A stretch of DNA of 64,000 nucleotides from Warburgia ugandensis (lineage: Eukaryota > Streptophyta > Magnoliopsida > Canellales > Canellaceae), in contig CP141127.1 of the NCBI GenBank assembly GCA_035236585.1, positions 74,009,495 to 74,073,494 on the forward strand. The letters run 5' to 3'. A model generated the notes under the pieces. It ran no database searches, was not told where the DNA came from, and worked only from the letters and a program-made list of their open reading frames with translations. Below are positions 24,901-37,050 of the stretch, one piece after another. Numbering within the stretch: the stretch's first letter is position 1; every line of letters begins with the position of its first letter. Both the position numbers and the translations under genes were made by a program.

Positions 24901-26155
24901 TGTGGTTTCATTAGCTTTCTAATGCAAGACTTATTGATTGTTTTTAAGTACCAAAATCTGGAAATTAGTTTTTCCTTAATTTTGTGCTTTAATTCTAGCC
25001 ATCAAAACATGTTATTTTCTTGAATACTTAGATACCCATTTATATTTTCATGTTGCTTATTAGATGCCATAGTTAGTTTGCATAGTAACTCTCAGTAGTT
25101 GCATTAAATTTTACCATCATTAAGGCTCCAGAATCATGCACAAAGTCCATAAACTATGTGTAACTCTCTAAATCCCGTTCCTTTTAGATTCTTGGTTAAT
25201 TTGATTACTTAATTTAGTTTTATTAGTAGTTAATTATTTTAATTTTATTTTAGGTGTAGAAAGTTTCCTTTTTGAATTTTAGAAAGTTCCATCATTAGGA
25301 AGTTTTAGGATGTAAGAGGTCAAAATCTCTTTAATTGTAGTTTTCATTCACATGCATGTTTCTAATTTTTTCTTAAAGTTAGTTAGATCTCATTATTTAA
25401 TTATTTTTTAGTTTAGTGTTACAAATTTTTCTAAATTAATTTTAGAAATTTCTAACTTTAGAGAGTTTCTTATTCTAGTTTAGGAAAGTTTTAATTTTAG
25501 AAAGTGCATGTTTTAGGAAAAAAATTCATTTTGCATGTTTCTTGTTTTTTCTTAGTTTCCATTTCTTATTTTTACTTTAATTTTATGTTTTAATTTTCAT
25601 TCTTAATTTAGGTAAAAAAAAAATCACTTAAACTTTGGCTAGGTTAGATAGTTTAAAGTAGAAACCACTAACATCACAATAGTTCACTCCTCGTGGGATG
25701 GACCTCGCTTGTGTAAGAATACTATATTGATTCATGCACTTGGGAGTTTTAATTAAAACAAAAACATTGTCAAATCATCCTCCTCCATATGAGAAGTTAA
25801 GAAGATGCTTTAGTAGAAATTTTTTACAGATTTAGAAGATCAAATTTTGGTCAAATCTGTGGACCACATGAAAAACCAAATAATAGCATCTTTCAATTTC
25901 TCGTCAGTAGAATCTTCATTAGAAAAATAGAAAGACGATAAGTCACAGACAAGATTCCAAGATAATATGTCCGAAGACAATATTCTCCAAGACAGCCATG
26001 ATCCTGATGAGAATACATCATTTGAAGACTGTTGGGATGCATCTATAGTGGTCCTTTCTCAATTCATTCAGTCCAAGAATGATCGCAAAAATCTACAAGA
26101 AGAAGAAGACAAGAAGAATCTTCCACCAAGCAAATTCAAGCCAAAGTTTGCATAA
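21984..26155 (+). pseudogene. Copy 1 viral ORF2, split by a 2.7-kb insertion
   Basis: The start ATG at 21,984 lies 5 nt after the ORF1 stop, the same arrangement as in copy 2. The N-terminus has a GRGRGRGHGN box. Homology to copy 2 ORF2 runs to about 23,036 and resumes at 25,773, ending FKPKFA at 26,155 after an open stretch of 62 codons. Its function is unknown; florendovirus ORF2 has no established role. The position and the glycine/arginine box suggest a nucleic-acid-binding N-terminus, which is only inference. Stops are present throughout. Confidence 0.65.
23037..25772 (+). mobile_element. Probable solo LTR inserted into viral ORF2
   Basis: This stretch interrupts ORF2 homology. It starts TGATAAGTGTATAATTTTTG and ends AAAACATTGTCA, with short inverted ends TGA/TCA. 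Near the end, ctcctcgtgggatggacctc and catgcacttgggagttttaa resemble 3' ends of Tat/Ogre-lineage gypsy LTRs. A TATATATA box lies at 24,183-24,190. No coding region is seen. The expected 5-bp target duplication is not evident, so the edges may be a few bases off. It postdates the viral integration. Confidence 0.5.
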
Positions 26156-26182
26156 CCATGGCCCACCTTCATTGACAGAGTG

Positions 26183-26438
26183 TCACGCAAGCCTCGTCCC
26201 CATTTGCAGATGCGGGTTGGGGTTTGTCAGAAGTAGTTGACAGTCATGTAAGATAATCAGTATGGATTGGAAGGATGATCTCCTTCCTTTATGGGATAGC
26301 TGTAATTCATTGAAAATCATATTTTAGGATGTTAGATATAGAATAGTATAAATCCATGCTAGTTAAGATAGGGATAAATCTAGATTAATGTTGATTATTG
26401 CATGTTCTAAACTACTAGCTCTGGTTCTTCTAGCATTT
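26183..26438 (+). other. Viral leader remnant of copy 2
   Basis: It matches the copy 3 leader from about 35,883 (gcctcgtccc against gccttgtccc, followed by ttgacagtcat). The promoter and primer site are absent. ORF2 of copy 1 is joined almost directly to it, so the intergenic region was lost at this junction. Confidence 0.75.
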
Positions 26439-29290
26439 ATGGCTATGAATGATAATGTTTAAAATACTAATATGGTAGAATATCCTAGATATACTAAATC
26501 ATTGCATAATTGGACAATTCCGTTAGTTAAACCTAGAGAGGTTTACAATATAGGTCAATTTGACTTCTCGTCAACTAAGATAATAAAATAAAATGAACAA
26601 ACAATTAATTTAGATAATACAAAGAAAATTGTTAACCTGTTCTCTGAGAAGGATCTCATACCATATCTTAATGCAGATAAATAAAAGTTTATACATGTTG
26701 GTTTAATCCAAATAGGGTCTCAACAAGGCAGAGAATTTCCTTTATGTCAATAACGACAACAATCATGCAAGGAATCTCCTTTATGTCACTGTTCAAGGGA
26801 ATCTCCTTTTCTTTTCCTTTTCTTTTTGTCATTTTCATATCAGCTTTAGTCTTTATGTCAATTAGTCTCTGTAATTATTGAGTCCAATAATGTAATGGAT
26901 TCCAGACCAATATTGTCGTATTCTTCCACAATATTCTAGAATTGCTTTGCCGAAGGGGGAATTTCCCTCATAACACAGTTCCTTTCATTTTATTTTTATC
27001 TTGGATATTCTGAGATAAAATGGTCATGGAGGCATCCTAGTAATCCTCACAATTGCCTTCGTCATTGGGATCTTGACTATCTTGGAAGATATTATCTTCA
27101 AATATTGCTTCTGTGGATTTTGCAAATGATGATTCCACCGAAGTGATTTTAAAAGAATGCATGACCTAGTTCTTCATGTAGTCTATGAACTTGACAATAA
27201 TTTCTCCTTTTGAATCTGCTGGATATTTCCTTTAAAGCATTTTCTTGATTTCTTCAATTGATGCAAAAGATTGTTTGACAAGAGCATTCTCCCAAACAGC
27301 TTTATTATGCTGCATAACTATTCTGATTTCTATGACCTTGTTATCAATATCAAACTTTGTCCACCATTTGACAATGTAAATTCCTTTGAGCATTTGAATA
27401 TTAAGCTCATCTAGTTCAATAATATGGACCATTTCCAGATCCAAGGAATATCAAATTTGACAAAGAATATTAATTCACATTGAACAGTTATTAATTAGTC
27501 ATTAGGAATATTATTAATTTTAGGTGCATATTCCACCCATTTATTATAAAGCACCTTGAGCTTATTTGGTAATATTGCCAAATTTGGACCAAATTTCTTC
27601 CACCAATAGTAAAACCATGGATGGATATCCCCTAATATTACTGCGGGGTTAATTCTTATGAACCATGAATGTTTCCTCAAATCATTTTCGAGGTACATTA
27701 CATATTCCATTGAACTGATAAAATCCAACCAATTATAGGGATATCTTGAGCCCTTAGCTTCAATCCGTTTATATTGACGTGGATTAATATCCCATTCCTA
27801 AGGACACAAGACCTTATTAATAAGGATTTTCTAAAATTGATAACTAATTTGTCATGATTATGAAAGTGGCTTATTTCCACTACTTTCATTTCTTTGAGGA
27901 ATTTCTCCATAAGAAATTGGCTTCTCCCAACATGAGGAGGATATCTATGACTTTGCATTTGTCAAAAGGCAATGTCCTATGGATTGTTAGGATTATATCC
28001 TATTAAGATATCCTTCTTTTCAAGATGTATTATTACATCTCTATATTCACTTTAGAGATATTGCTATGCTGTCATTGTTAACACCTCTTTTGTAGATTTC
28101 TGCACTATAAATTGTTGTCTTGGTAATTCCTCATTATTTGAGGATTGTGATTAGCTATTACCTGCCTGATGGATATTACCCAATGTAATTAATTGTGGTT
28201 TTGGCTTTTCCCATGGCCATTGGCCAACTTGTTTTCCTTACCAACCTTGGATATTACCATGACCACGGCTTCTTCCTCTCCCATGGGTATTACTCGGGGT
28301 GATCCATCCATCTGATTTACTCATGAACCCTACAAAATTCCAAGTTAAATAATCTAGAAGGGAATTATATTCTCCCTTGATGTATTCAATATCAAAATCA
28401 AATATAGATAATTCTGCTTGCCATCCTACAAAGATTTGTCATGAAACAATATTTTTCACATCTTTCTCAATACAAATAAATAGAAGTTTATACATGTTGG
28501 TTTAATCCAAATATGGTTTAAACCTCTGACCTTAAATTGTCTTAATGCTTCAATTTTAGTAGACCTGAGGGATGCCAGTTGTTTAGGTTGGGCACCTTCA
28601 TTAATGGGAGTTCTCTAGACTAGCCTCTATCATGGTCCAGTCCACATTAATGTCTTTCCTAATTTCTGTTTATCACTGTTAGATCCTAATATTCTTGATG
28701 CTCTTAGTCTTATATTAAGACTCACGAATATAATTTTAAGACTGGATCTGAAATAATAACTCTCACTTATAGAATCTAATTCAAGGTTCTTCTAACACTG
28801 GTTACTAAAGCTAGACAAAAATCTCCAAAGAATATGATAGTTCCACTAGAAACCAACCTTCTATCTTCCAATATTGTGGTAAATAGAACCCTAAAATGGG
28901 ATGAGATAAATTTCCCTCAGTCTTGGCAGTTAATTGAGGCTGTTCTACTTAGATAAACAATAGATCAGAATCTTAATCAGATAATACAAACTAAGGATGG
29001 AGATGTTGAGATTACATTTGATAATAGAAGATCTTTTAGATTATCGTGGATCACTTCTTGTTCCTCCAGATCATTTAGACTTTCTGTTGATAATAAACCC
29101 AACTCAAGTTCAATAGAAGAACTTAGAATTTCATACAACAATGTTGTTCATCCAGTCTACAAGAAACCACAGGATAATAATCCTACTCTATCAAAGATGG
29201 ATTTCAATATTTGATGCTTATGAATTTTAGCCCCTGAAGTAAGCTTAGAAAAATAAAAAGCAATGAATTAGAATTAGAAAAACATAAAAA
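26439..29290 (+). pseudogene. Copy 2 movement protein, split by an inverted viral insert
   Basis: The ATG at 26,439 (MAMNDNV) is followed by an in-frame stop six codons later, then recognisable MP homology to 26,719. The MP resumes at about 28,475 after a 1.75-kb insert and continues to roughly 29,290, with the KPLTLNCLNASILV block near 28,525. A direct duplication of about 43 bp flanks the insert. Other stops and shifts are present. The MP/coat border is approximate. Confidence 0.8.
26722..28470 (-). pseudogene. Foldback insert: intergenic piece plus inverted ORF2 and RNase H end
   Basis: 26,722-26,922 is intergenic viral DNA in plus orientation, matching about 34,985-35,180. It turns at once into minus-strand ORF2 sequence that reads from the RNase H end (near 28,460) through the ORF2 start (GRGRSRGHGN near 28,260) to about 26,923. 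Open pieces lie at 27,232-27,444, 27,495-27,728 and 27,698-27,958. The plus piece and the inverted piece come from adjacent parts of the viral circle, so the turn is a foldback. Confidence 0.8.
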
Positions 29291-31250
29291 GTTCCATGAA
29301 TATCTTAATAAAACTCAAACAATAGAATTCTTTGCTCCTTAATTCCTAAAGACCCATCTAAGTAATGGAATTAATACACTTAGACAATGGAGAACACCTC
29401 AAGGAGAAGAAATATTTTCAGATTTTCCACCTACACAATCAATGGAAATAGTTGGAAAAGTGGATGCTTTAGAAACAGCCGCATTCTAAAAAATTGGGCA
29501 TATTCAATTATTAAATGATCTCATTACAATTATAAAATAGAATAATTATACAAATTTGCATCTTCAAATTCTTGGAGAAATAGTAATATAAATTAAAGAC
29601 GGAATTAATAAAATTCTGGATCATATAAGAACAGTTAAAAAATGAAAACAATAGCAAGAGGAAATTACTTCAAAAAAAATTGAGCACTTAATTAAACCAA
29701 CACCTGAAATAACAGGATTCAAAATGGAAAATGATATAGATGAAATCCTGAGAATAATCAAAGACAAAATGTCAAATCTCAAGCTTTCAACATTGTCAGG
29801 ACAAGAATTTGAAATGTAGATTGATCCTAATATGATTAGTCAATAAGCTAATATTCCTGAAGACATTAATGAAGGCGAGGTTCTCCAAATCCAAAACCAA
29901 TTTTCTCAAATCAATAAAACAAAAGGAGATCCAAAAAGAATTGATAGGTACTATTATAAAAAGGTACTATTATAAAAGACCTATACCTACAGATGTACTA
30001 ATAGAAGAAAATGATGTTCTAATTTAGAACGAATACAAGGCCAATTCAATTTATGAATGGAATATAGATGGCACGATAGACAATCAGATTTACCAAATGG
30101 GACATAGGTTTATAATGTATTCAACTATCTATAAACAAAGAGGAAATATAGACAAAAACATTGCACTAATGGTAATAGCTGGATTTATAGGAAAACTGAA
30201 AGGATGGTGGGATAATGTAATGACCCCTTCTCAAAGAGGCAAAATTCTTAATAAGGTCAAAGTTGAACCTAATACAAGTCAACACCAAGAAAATGCAGTT
30301 TAAACTTTAGTCTATTCAATAATAAAACATTTTACGAGTAGCATATAAACTCAATTTGAAAATTCTAGGGCACTTCTTCAAAATCTTAAGTGTCCTTCCC
30401 TCACTCATTTTTGCTGGCATAAGGATGTATTCCTTGCTAGCATCCTTCACTTGCATGACGTAGGACAAACATACTGGAAACAAAAATTTATTGAAGGACT
30501 TCCTTATTTGTTTGCTACTAGGGTAAAAAATTACTTGAAATCAAAATTTAATGGGGAAATTCCCTATGACCAATTGTCTTACAGTCAATTAGTTCATTCT
30601 TGTGTCAATGAAGGCATATCTCTGTGTAATGAAATTAAGTTGAGAAACCAACTTAAAAGAGAAAGAATCACAGAGAAGAAACAGTTATGTGAATTTTGCC
30701 AACAATTTGGTATAGATGTTCCTAAGATAAAAAATCCTAATAAGGGAAAAATGAAACATTATAAGAACAATAGGAAAAACTCTTACAAGAAAAATAAACA
30801 TTCTGAGAAATATAAGGGTAAGAGAAAATCTTATAAGAAGAAAGACAAATCAAAGATAAAATGTTATAAATGTAGAAAGCTTGGTCATTTTGCTAATAAA
30901 TGCTGGACCAAGAAGAAAATTCAAGAACTTCAAATAGATGAAGAATTAAAGAAATCTCTTTGCAAGATAATATTGAATTCATCTAAATCAAAACTATCTG
31001 ATAACACAGACTTTGAATCCTCCTCTTCTAACTCTGATAAAGAACAATGTTATACACAATGTAATACACTAGAAAAAGATTCAGACTACTACAAATCTTT
31101 TGTTGAGATGAATAACCTCTCAATAAATGTCTTATCTCAATCTCAACAAGACCTTATTGAAATAATAGGTAAAATAGAAGATCCAAAACTTAGAAAAACA
31201 ATCTTTGAGAAAATAATATCTTCTTCAGACAAAGAAAAACCAGCTAATAC
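29291..31250 (+). pseudogene. Copy 2 coat protein with CCHC zinc knuckle
   Basis: Coat homology runs from about 29,291. The best-preserved part is the left half of a 512-codon ORF starting at 30,451, in the same frame as the preceding 30,097-30,303 segment but separated by two stops. A strongly basic Lys-rich stretch (about 30,740-30,860) precedes the zinc knuckle CYKCRKLGHFANKC at 30,862-30,903 (CX2CX4HX4C), an RNA-packaging signature of reverse-transcribing viruses. Ser/Asp-rich and coiled-coil-like segments follow. This is the only plus-strand copy here with an intact knuckle. Confidence 0.85.
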
Positions 31251-33426
31251 TGATAATGTTTACAGAATGTCTAAAGTCACTAAGCAACTAGGTAATAAAC
31301 CTATTCTCTCATCCAATGTTTTAGTCCATGACTTAAAGAGAGAAATCAATAATCTTAAAATAGAAATTGTTCTGTTAAAAAATGAAAATAGTTTGTTCGA
31401 TAAAAGAGCCACAAATGTTAAACAAAATAACAAGACAACTCAAGTAGGAGAGTCATCTAATACAGATGCTTTTGAACCTCAATATCTTTATTTAATTAGA
31501 CATGTCACTTCACATAAATGGTATATTAATATCATAGTTGCCATTGGAATTGAATGGTATAGATCAAACCTTATAGCTCTTGTTGGTAGTGGTGCAGATA
31601 TAAGCTGTATCCAGGAAGGTCTGGTTCCGCTGAAATATTTTGAAAAAACTTCACAAAGTTTGACTTCAATTAGTAATAATAGGCTGAAAATAAATTTTAA
31701 ACTTAATAATGCTATAAGATGCAATGATAATATCTACATTCCTACACCTTTCTTGTTGGCAAAGGATTTACACCATCATGTAATACTTGGAACACCATTC
31801 TTGCATAATATTATGCTAATAGATAAGATTGACACCACTGGAATCTATTTCACCAAAGAAGAAAGACAATTTTCTTTTAAATTTCTAATAGATCCTAAGA
31901 CACATTTGTTAAATGAAAGCAGAAGAATTCTTCTCAAAGAACAACAAATAAACTTGATTATGGAAGAAATAGCCTATATAGATGTTTAGAATAATATTCA
32001 AGATAAAAATTTTCAACATAAAGTTAAAAATGTTCTTAATACATTTTTAGAAAATCTCTGTAATGATCTTTCAAATGTTTTCTGGAATAGAAAAATTCAT
32101 TATTTCTCTTCCATATATTGAAGGCTTCATAGAAGATGATATTCCTACTAAAGCTAGGCTAGCTCAAATGAGTTATGCATATATTGAACTATGTAAAAAT
32201 GAAATTAATGACCTTAGTAATAAAAACTTAATTAGAAACTCTTCATCACCATGGAGTTGTACTACTTTTTATGTTAATAAAGCTGCGGAACAAGAAAGAG
32301 GTAAAGCAAGATTATTAATAAACTATAAGCCTCTCAATCAAGTGCTTAAATGGATTAGATGCTTGATTCCTAGTATGAGAGATCTTTTGAACAGACTGCA
32401 AGGAGCAATTATATTCTCAAATTTTGATTTGAAATTAGGCCACTGGCAAATTCAAATCCATGAATTAGATAGATACAAAATAGCATTCACAGTTCCTTTT
32501 GAAAAGTATGAATGGAATGTCATGCCATTTGGTTTAAAAAATGCACCCTCTTAATTCCAGAGGATTATGAATGAAATCTTTAATCCATATGGATAGTTTA
32601 TTATATCATACATTGATGATGTGCTAATATTCTCCAGATCAATAGATCAAAATTTTAAGCATCTTGAAATATTCAAGTGCTTAATTCAGAAGAATGGGCT
32701 GGTTTTGTCTGCTCCAAAAATGAAACTCTTCCAGCAAGAAGTAAGATTTTTAGGTCAGAATATATTTCAGGGAAGAATAGTTCCAATTTGGAAAAGTATA
32801 GAATTTGCTTCTAAATTTTCTGATGAAATTACTGATAACAAACAACTCCAAAGATTTCTTGGATCACTAAATTATATTTTTGATTATTATCATGACTTGG
32901 CCAAGGATACTACAATTCTGTTTAATAAGCTTAGGAAGAATGTTAAACCTTGGACCGAAGAACATACCAGAATGGTTATGAAAATCAAAGCTAGAGTAAA
33001 ATCTCTGCCATATTTAAACTTAGCTAATTTTGAATGGTTTAAAATAGTTGAAACAGATGCCTTTGATATTGGATATGGAGGTATTCTTAAACAGAGAAAT
33101 CCTTCTTCTAACAAGGAAGAATTAGTCAAATTTACTTTGGGTAAATGGAATGACACTCAGAAGAAATACTTTACCATTAAAAAGGAAATGCTTTCAATAG
33201 TTAAATGCATCTCCAAATTCCAAGATGATTTGTTAAATTAAAATTTTTGCTTAGAATAGATTGTAGTGTTGCTAAACAGATTATTGAGAAAGATGGGAAA
33301 AATATTGTTTCACAACAAATCTTTGCAGGATGGCAAGCACTTTTGTCTATATTTGATTTTGATATTGAATACATCAAGGGAGAATATAATTCCCTTCCAG
33401 ATTATTTAACTCATGAATTTTTGTAG
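31251..33426 (+). pseudogene. Copy 2 protease, RT and RNase H
   Basis: The protease lies at the end of the open stretch that stops at 31,989. Its active site reads VGSGADISCI: the catalytic Asp codon at 31,585-31,587 is GGT (Gly), whereas copies 1 and 4 keep Asp. RT follows in two open stretches (32,063-32,554 and 32,621-33,241), with INYKPLNQVL, FDLKLGHWQI, MPFGLKNAPS and YIDDVLIFS. Stops occur at 32,552-32,554 and 32,594-32,596. RNase H shows VETDAFDIGYGG, KKEMLSIVK and PDYLTHEF. ORF1 ends with TAG at 33,424-33,426. Domain order and length are normal for the family, but it is inactive. Confidence 0.88.
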
Positions 33427-33431
33427 AGTTC

Positions 33432-34912
33432 ATGAGTGAATCAGGTGGATGGATCACTTGGGGTAATATGCGTCAAAGTGGAAGGGGCCGCAATCGTGGT
33501 AATATCCAAGACCTGAAAGGAAAACAAGTTCGCCAATGACCATGGGAAAAGCCAGAACCACAATTAATTACATTGGGTAATATCCCTCAGGTAGGTAATA
33601 GTTAGCCACAATCCTCAAATAATGAGAAATTACCAAGACAATAATTTACACTGCAGAAATCTGCAAATGAGGTGTTAACAATGATAGTGGAGCAATATCA
33701 CCAAAGTGAATATAGAGATGTAATAGTACTTCTTGATAGGAAGGATATTCTAATAGGATATGATCTCAAGAATCCATGGGACATTGCCTTCCAACAAATG
33801 CAAAGTCATACATATCCTCCTCATGTTGGGAGAAGCCAATTTCTTATGGAGAAATTGCTCCAAGAAATGAAAGTAGGGGAAATAAGCCACTTTTATAATC
33901 GTGACAAATTAGTCATCAATTTTAGCAAAATCTTTATTAATAAGGTCCTGTGTCCTTGGGAATGAGATATTAATCCAAGTCAATATAAATGAATTGAAGC
34001 CAAGGGCTCAAGATATCCCTATAATTGGTGGGATTTTATCAGTTCAATGGAATATGTAATGTACCTTAAAAACGATTTGAGCAAACATTCATGGTTCATA
34101 AGAATTAACCATGCAATAATATCAAGCGATATCCATCTGTGGTTTTACCATTGGTGGAAGAAATTAAGTCAAATCTAGCAATATTACCATATAAGCTCAA
34201 GGATCTTTATAATAAATGGGTGGAATATGCACCTGAAATTAATAATATTCCTTTTGACCAATTAATAACTGGTCAATGTGGATTAATATTCTTTGTTAAA
34301 TTTGATATTCCTTTATTCTGAAAATGGTCCATGATTATTGAACCAGATGAGCTTAATATTCAAATGCTCAAAATAATTTACTTTGTCAAATGGTGGACAA
34401 TTTTTTATACTGATGGCAAGGCCAAAGAAATCGAAACAGTTATGCAGCATAATAAAGCTATTTGGGAGAATGCTTCTGTCAAACAATATTTTGCATCAAT
34501 CTAAGAAATCAAGAAAATGCTCCAAAGGAAATATCTAGTAGATTCAGAAGTATAATTTTTTGTCAAGTGCATGGACTACATGAAGAACCAAGTCATATAG
34601 TCTTTTAATATCTCTCCGACAAAATCATCATCTTCAAAATCCACAAACGCAATGTCTGAAGATAATATCTTCCAAGATAGTCAAGATCCCAATGATGAAG
34701 GCAATTTTGAGGATTACTAGGATGCCTCCTTGACCGTTTTATCTCAAAATATCCAAGATAAAAATACTAGAAGAAATGAAAAGAACTATGTTCTGAGAGA
34801 AATTCCTTCCCTAGCAAAGCAATTCCATAATATTGTGGAAGAATACGACAAGAAAATTGAAGAAACAATGAATGCTCTACAAGACAAAGAAGTTGATGAA
34901 GATCTCCAATAA
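33432..34912 (+). pseudogene. Copy 2 viral ORF2, function unknown
   Basis: The ATG at 33,432 is 5 nt past the ORF1 stop, suggesting translation by reinitiation or a similar polycistronic mechanism. N-terminal SGRGRNRGN box; open pieces at 33,672-33,965, 34,139-34,321 and 34,730-34,912. The middle has tryptophan-rich blocks such as WFYHWW (near 34,138) and YFVKWW (near 34,380), and the end is acidic and coiled-coil-like. About 490 codons in all, with several stops. I recognise no known domain. Confidence 0.7.
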
Positions 34913-35421
34913 TGCATGAAGAATCTACTTTAAGTCAACATCGACCAGCAATAATTTAGAGAATTCTCTTTATATCAATCTCAGCAAGGCAGATAATCTC
35001 CTTTATGCCAATAACCACAGCAATCATGCATGGAATCCCCTTTATATCACTATTCAAGGGAGTCTCCTTTTCTTTTCCTTTTCTTTTAGTCATTTTTCAT
35101 ATCATCTTTAGTCTTTATGTCAATTTGTGTCTGTAATTATTGAGGCAAATAATGTAACGGATTCCAGACCAATTCAAGTCCAGATCCGAAGTCTATATAT
35201 AGGTTGTAAGTCAATCAATTTGGGCATCACTTGGTTGGTTCTCTTCTTGAATTACTTGCTTGACCCACCTTGTGTCAGTCTTTCCTTTCTATAATCCTTT
35301 CCAATTCTAGTAATAAAATTTCAAGTTCCTTGATAGCATTTCATCATATCTACACATGAGAGTCCCATAAGCTCTGTAAGTATATTTCATTTTAATATTG
35401 CTTATGCTTTCAAATGATAAG
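34913..35421 (+). promoter_or_regulatory. Viral intergenic region: promoter, TATA box, leader start
   Basis: A noncoding stretch after ORF2 contains a pyrimidine-rich ttttcttttccttttctttt-like tract near 35,070 and a TATATATA box at 35,194-35,201. The leader follows, with aataaaa near 35,313 as a possible polyadenylation signal, as expected for a pararetrovirus pregenomic RNA with terminal redundancy. A degenerate copy of the primer-site area ends the stretch near 35,421. Confidence 0.7.
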
Positions 35422-35610
35422 TGAGATCTATTGTTTTAGACCCAGTCTTGAAATTATATTTGTGAGTCTTAATATAAAGACTAAGAGCATCAAATTGTTA
35501 GGATCTAGCAGTGATAACCTAAAATCAAGAAAGACATTAATGTAGACCGGATTGTGATAGGGGAGAGTTTGTAGAACTCCCATTAAGGAAGGTGCCCAGT
35601 CTAAACATCT
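35422..35610 (-). pseudogene. Inverted movement-protein fragment inside the leader
   Basis: The minus strand encodes an MP piece with CLDWAPSLMGVLQT and VYINVFLDF, matching copy 4 at about 43,135-43,320. It sits at the primer-site position and is flanked by a direct duplication of about 82 bp (35,343-35,423 and 35,611-35,693). Confidence 0.85.
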
Positions 35611-35682
35611 ATCATATCTATGCATGAGAGTTCCATAAGCTCCGTAAGTATATTTCATTTTAAAATTGCTTCTGCTTCTGAA

Positions 35683-35695
35683 TGGTATTAGAGCC
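35683..35695 (+). promoter_or_regulatory. tRNA-Met primer-binding site of copy 3
   Basis: TGGTATTAGAGCC differs by one base from the canonical site at 17,530. It starts the copy 3 unit. Confidence 0.8.
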
Positions 35696-36139
35696 AATGA
35701 TTGGCTAAGAAGTTTACGTTAGTAGTTTAGAATTGCATGATTATGGATTAATCTATTTTTATGTCCATCTACTAGCATGCTTTTATATTATTCTATGTTT
35801 ATCTGCATTATGATCTGATAAGTCACATTGGCATTTGGTTATTTTGTTTATTCTATGGTTGTCTTATGGAACAACACCAAAGTCGCACAAGCCTTGTCCC
35901 CGTTTGCGAGATGCACATTGGGGTTTGCCAGAAGTCATTAACAATGGTGTAAGATAATAGATAGGGATTGACAGGATGATTTTGTTCCTTTATGGGAAAG
36001 CTGTAATAAGTTGACAGTCATATTTTAGGATGTTAGATATAGAATAGTATAAATCCATGCTGGTTAAGATCGGGATAAATCTAGATTAATGTTGATTGTT
36101 GCATGTTCTAGACTACTAGCTCTGGTTCTTTTAGCATTT

Positions 36140-37050
36140 ATGGCTATGAATGATAATGTTAAAAATACCAATATGGTAGAATATCCTATATATACTGAAT
36201 CATTGTATAATTGGACAATTCCATTAGTTAAACCTAAAGAGGTTTACAATATAGGTAAATTTGACTTCTCATCAACTAAGATAATAAAACAAACTGAACA
36301 AACAATCAATTTAGATAATACAAAGAAAATTGTTAAGGGTCTCAGACCATATCTTAATACAGATAAATACAAGTTTATGCATGTTGGTTTAATCCAAATA
36401 GGGTCTAAACCTCTGACCTTAAATTGTCTTAATGCTTCAATTTTAGCAATCCTTAGGGATGCTACATGTTTATACTGGGCACCTTCCTTAATGGAAGTTC
36501 TACAGACTAGCCTCTAACCTTAAACTGTCAGATCCTAATATTCTTGATGCTCTTAGTCTTTATATTAAGACTCATTGATATAATTTCAAGACTAGGTCTA
36601 AAACAATAGCTCTCACTTATAGAATCCAATTCAAGGTTCTTCCAACTCTGGTTACTAAATCCAAACAAAAATCTCCAAAGAATAAGATAGTTCTAATAGA
36701 GACCAACCTTTTGGTATTCCGATATTGTAATTAATAGAACCCTAAAATGGGATGAGATAAATTTCCCTCAATCTTGGCAGTTAACCGAGGCTATTCCACC
36801 TAAACAAATAAAAATCAGAATATTGATCAGATAATACAAATAGAGGATGGAGATGTCAAGATTAGATTTGATAATAGGAGATCTTTTAGATCACTGAGGA
36901 TCACTTCTTGTTCCTCTAGATCATCTAGATTTTATGTTAATAATAACCCCGAGTCAAGTTCAATAGAAGAACTTAGAATTTTAGACAACAATGTTGTTCT
37001 AACCTGTATGAAACCACAAGATAATAATCTTACTCCATCAGAGATGGATT
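36140..37050 (+). pseudogene. Copy 3 movement protein
   Basis: The ATG at 36,140 (MAMNDNVKN) is preferred over the upstream in-frame ATG at 36,089, because copies 2 and 4 share this start context. The open stretch reaches 36,517 with NWTIPLVKPKEVYNIGKFDF and KPLTLNCLNASILAILRDAT. A short deletion removes residues after KKIV compared with copy 1, and a second removes sequence after 36,515. The rest is broken by stops. Confidence 0.8.

Noticed and set aside
23850-25023. Small plus-strand ORFs rich in Phe, Leu and Ser
   Set aside because: They lie in the probable solo LTR and have no recognisable similarity.
30451-31989. Functional viral gene, because the ORF is 512 codons long
   Set aside because: It lacks the N-terminal two-thirds of the polyprotein in frame, has stops on both sides and a lost protease Asp.
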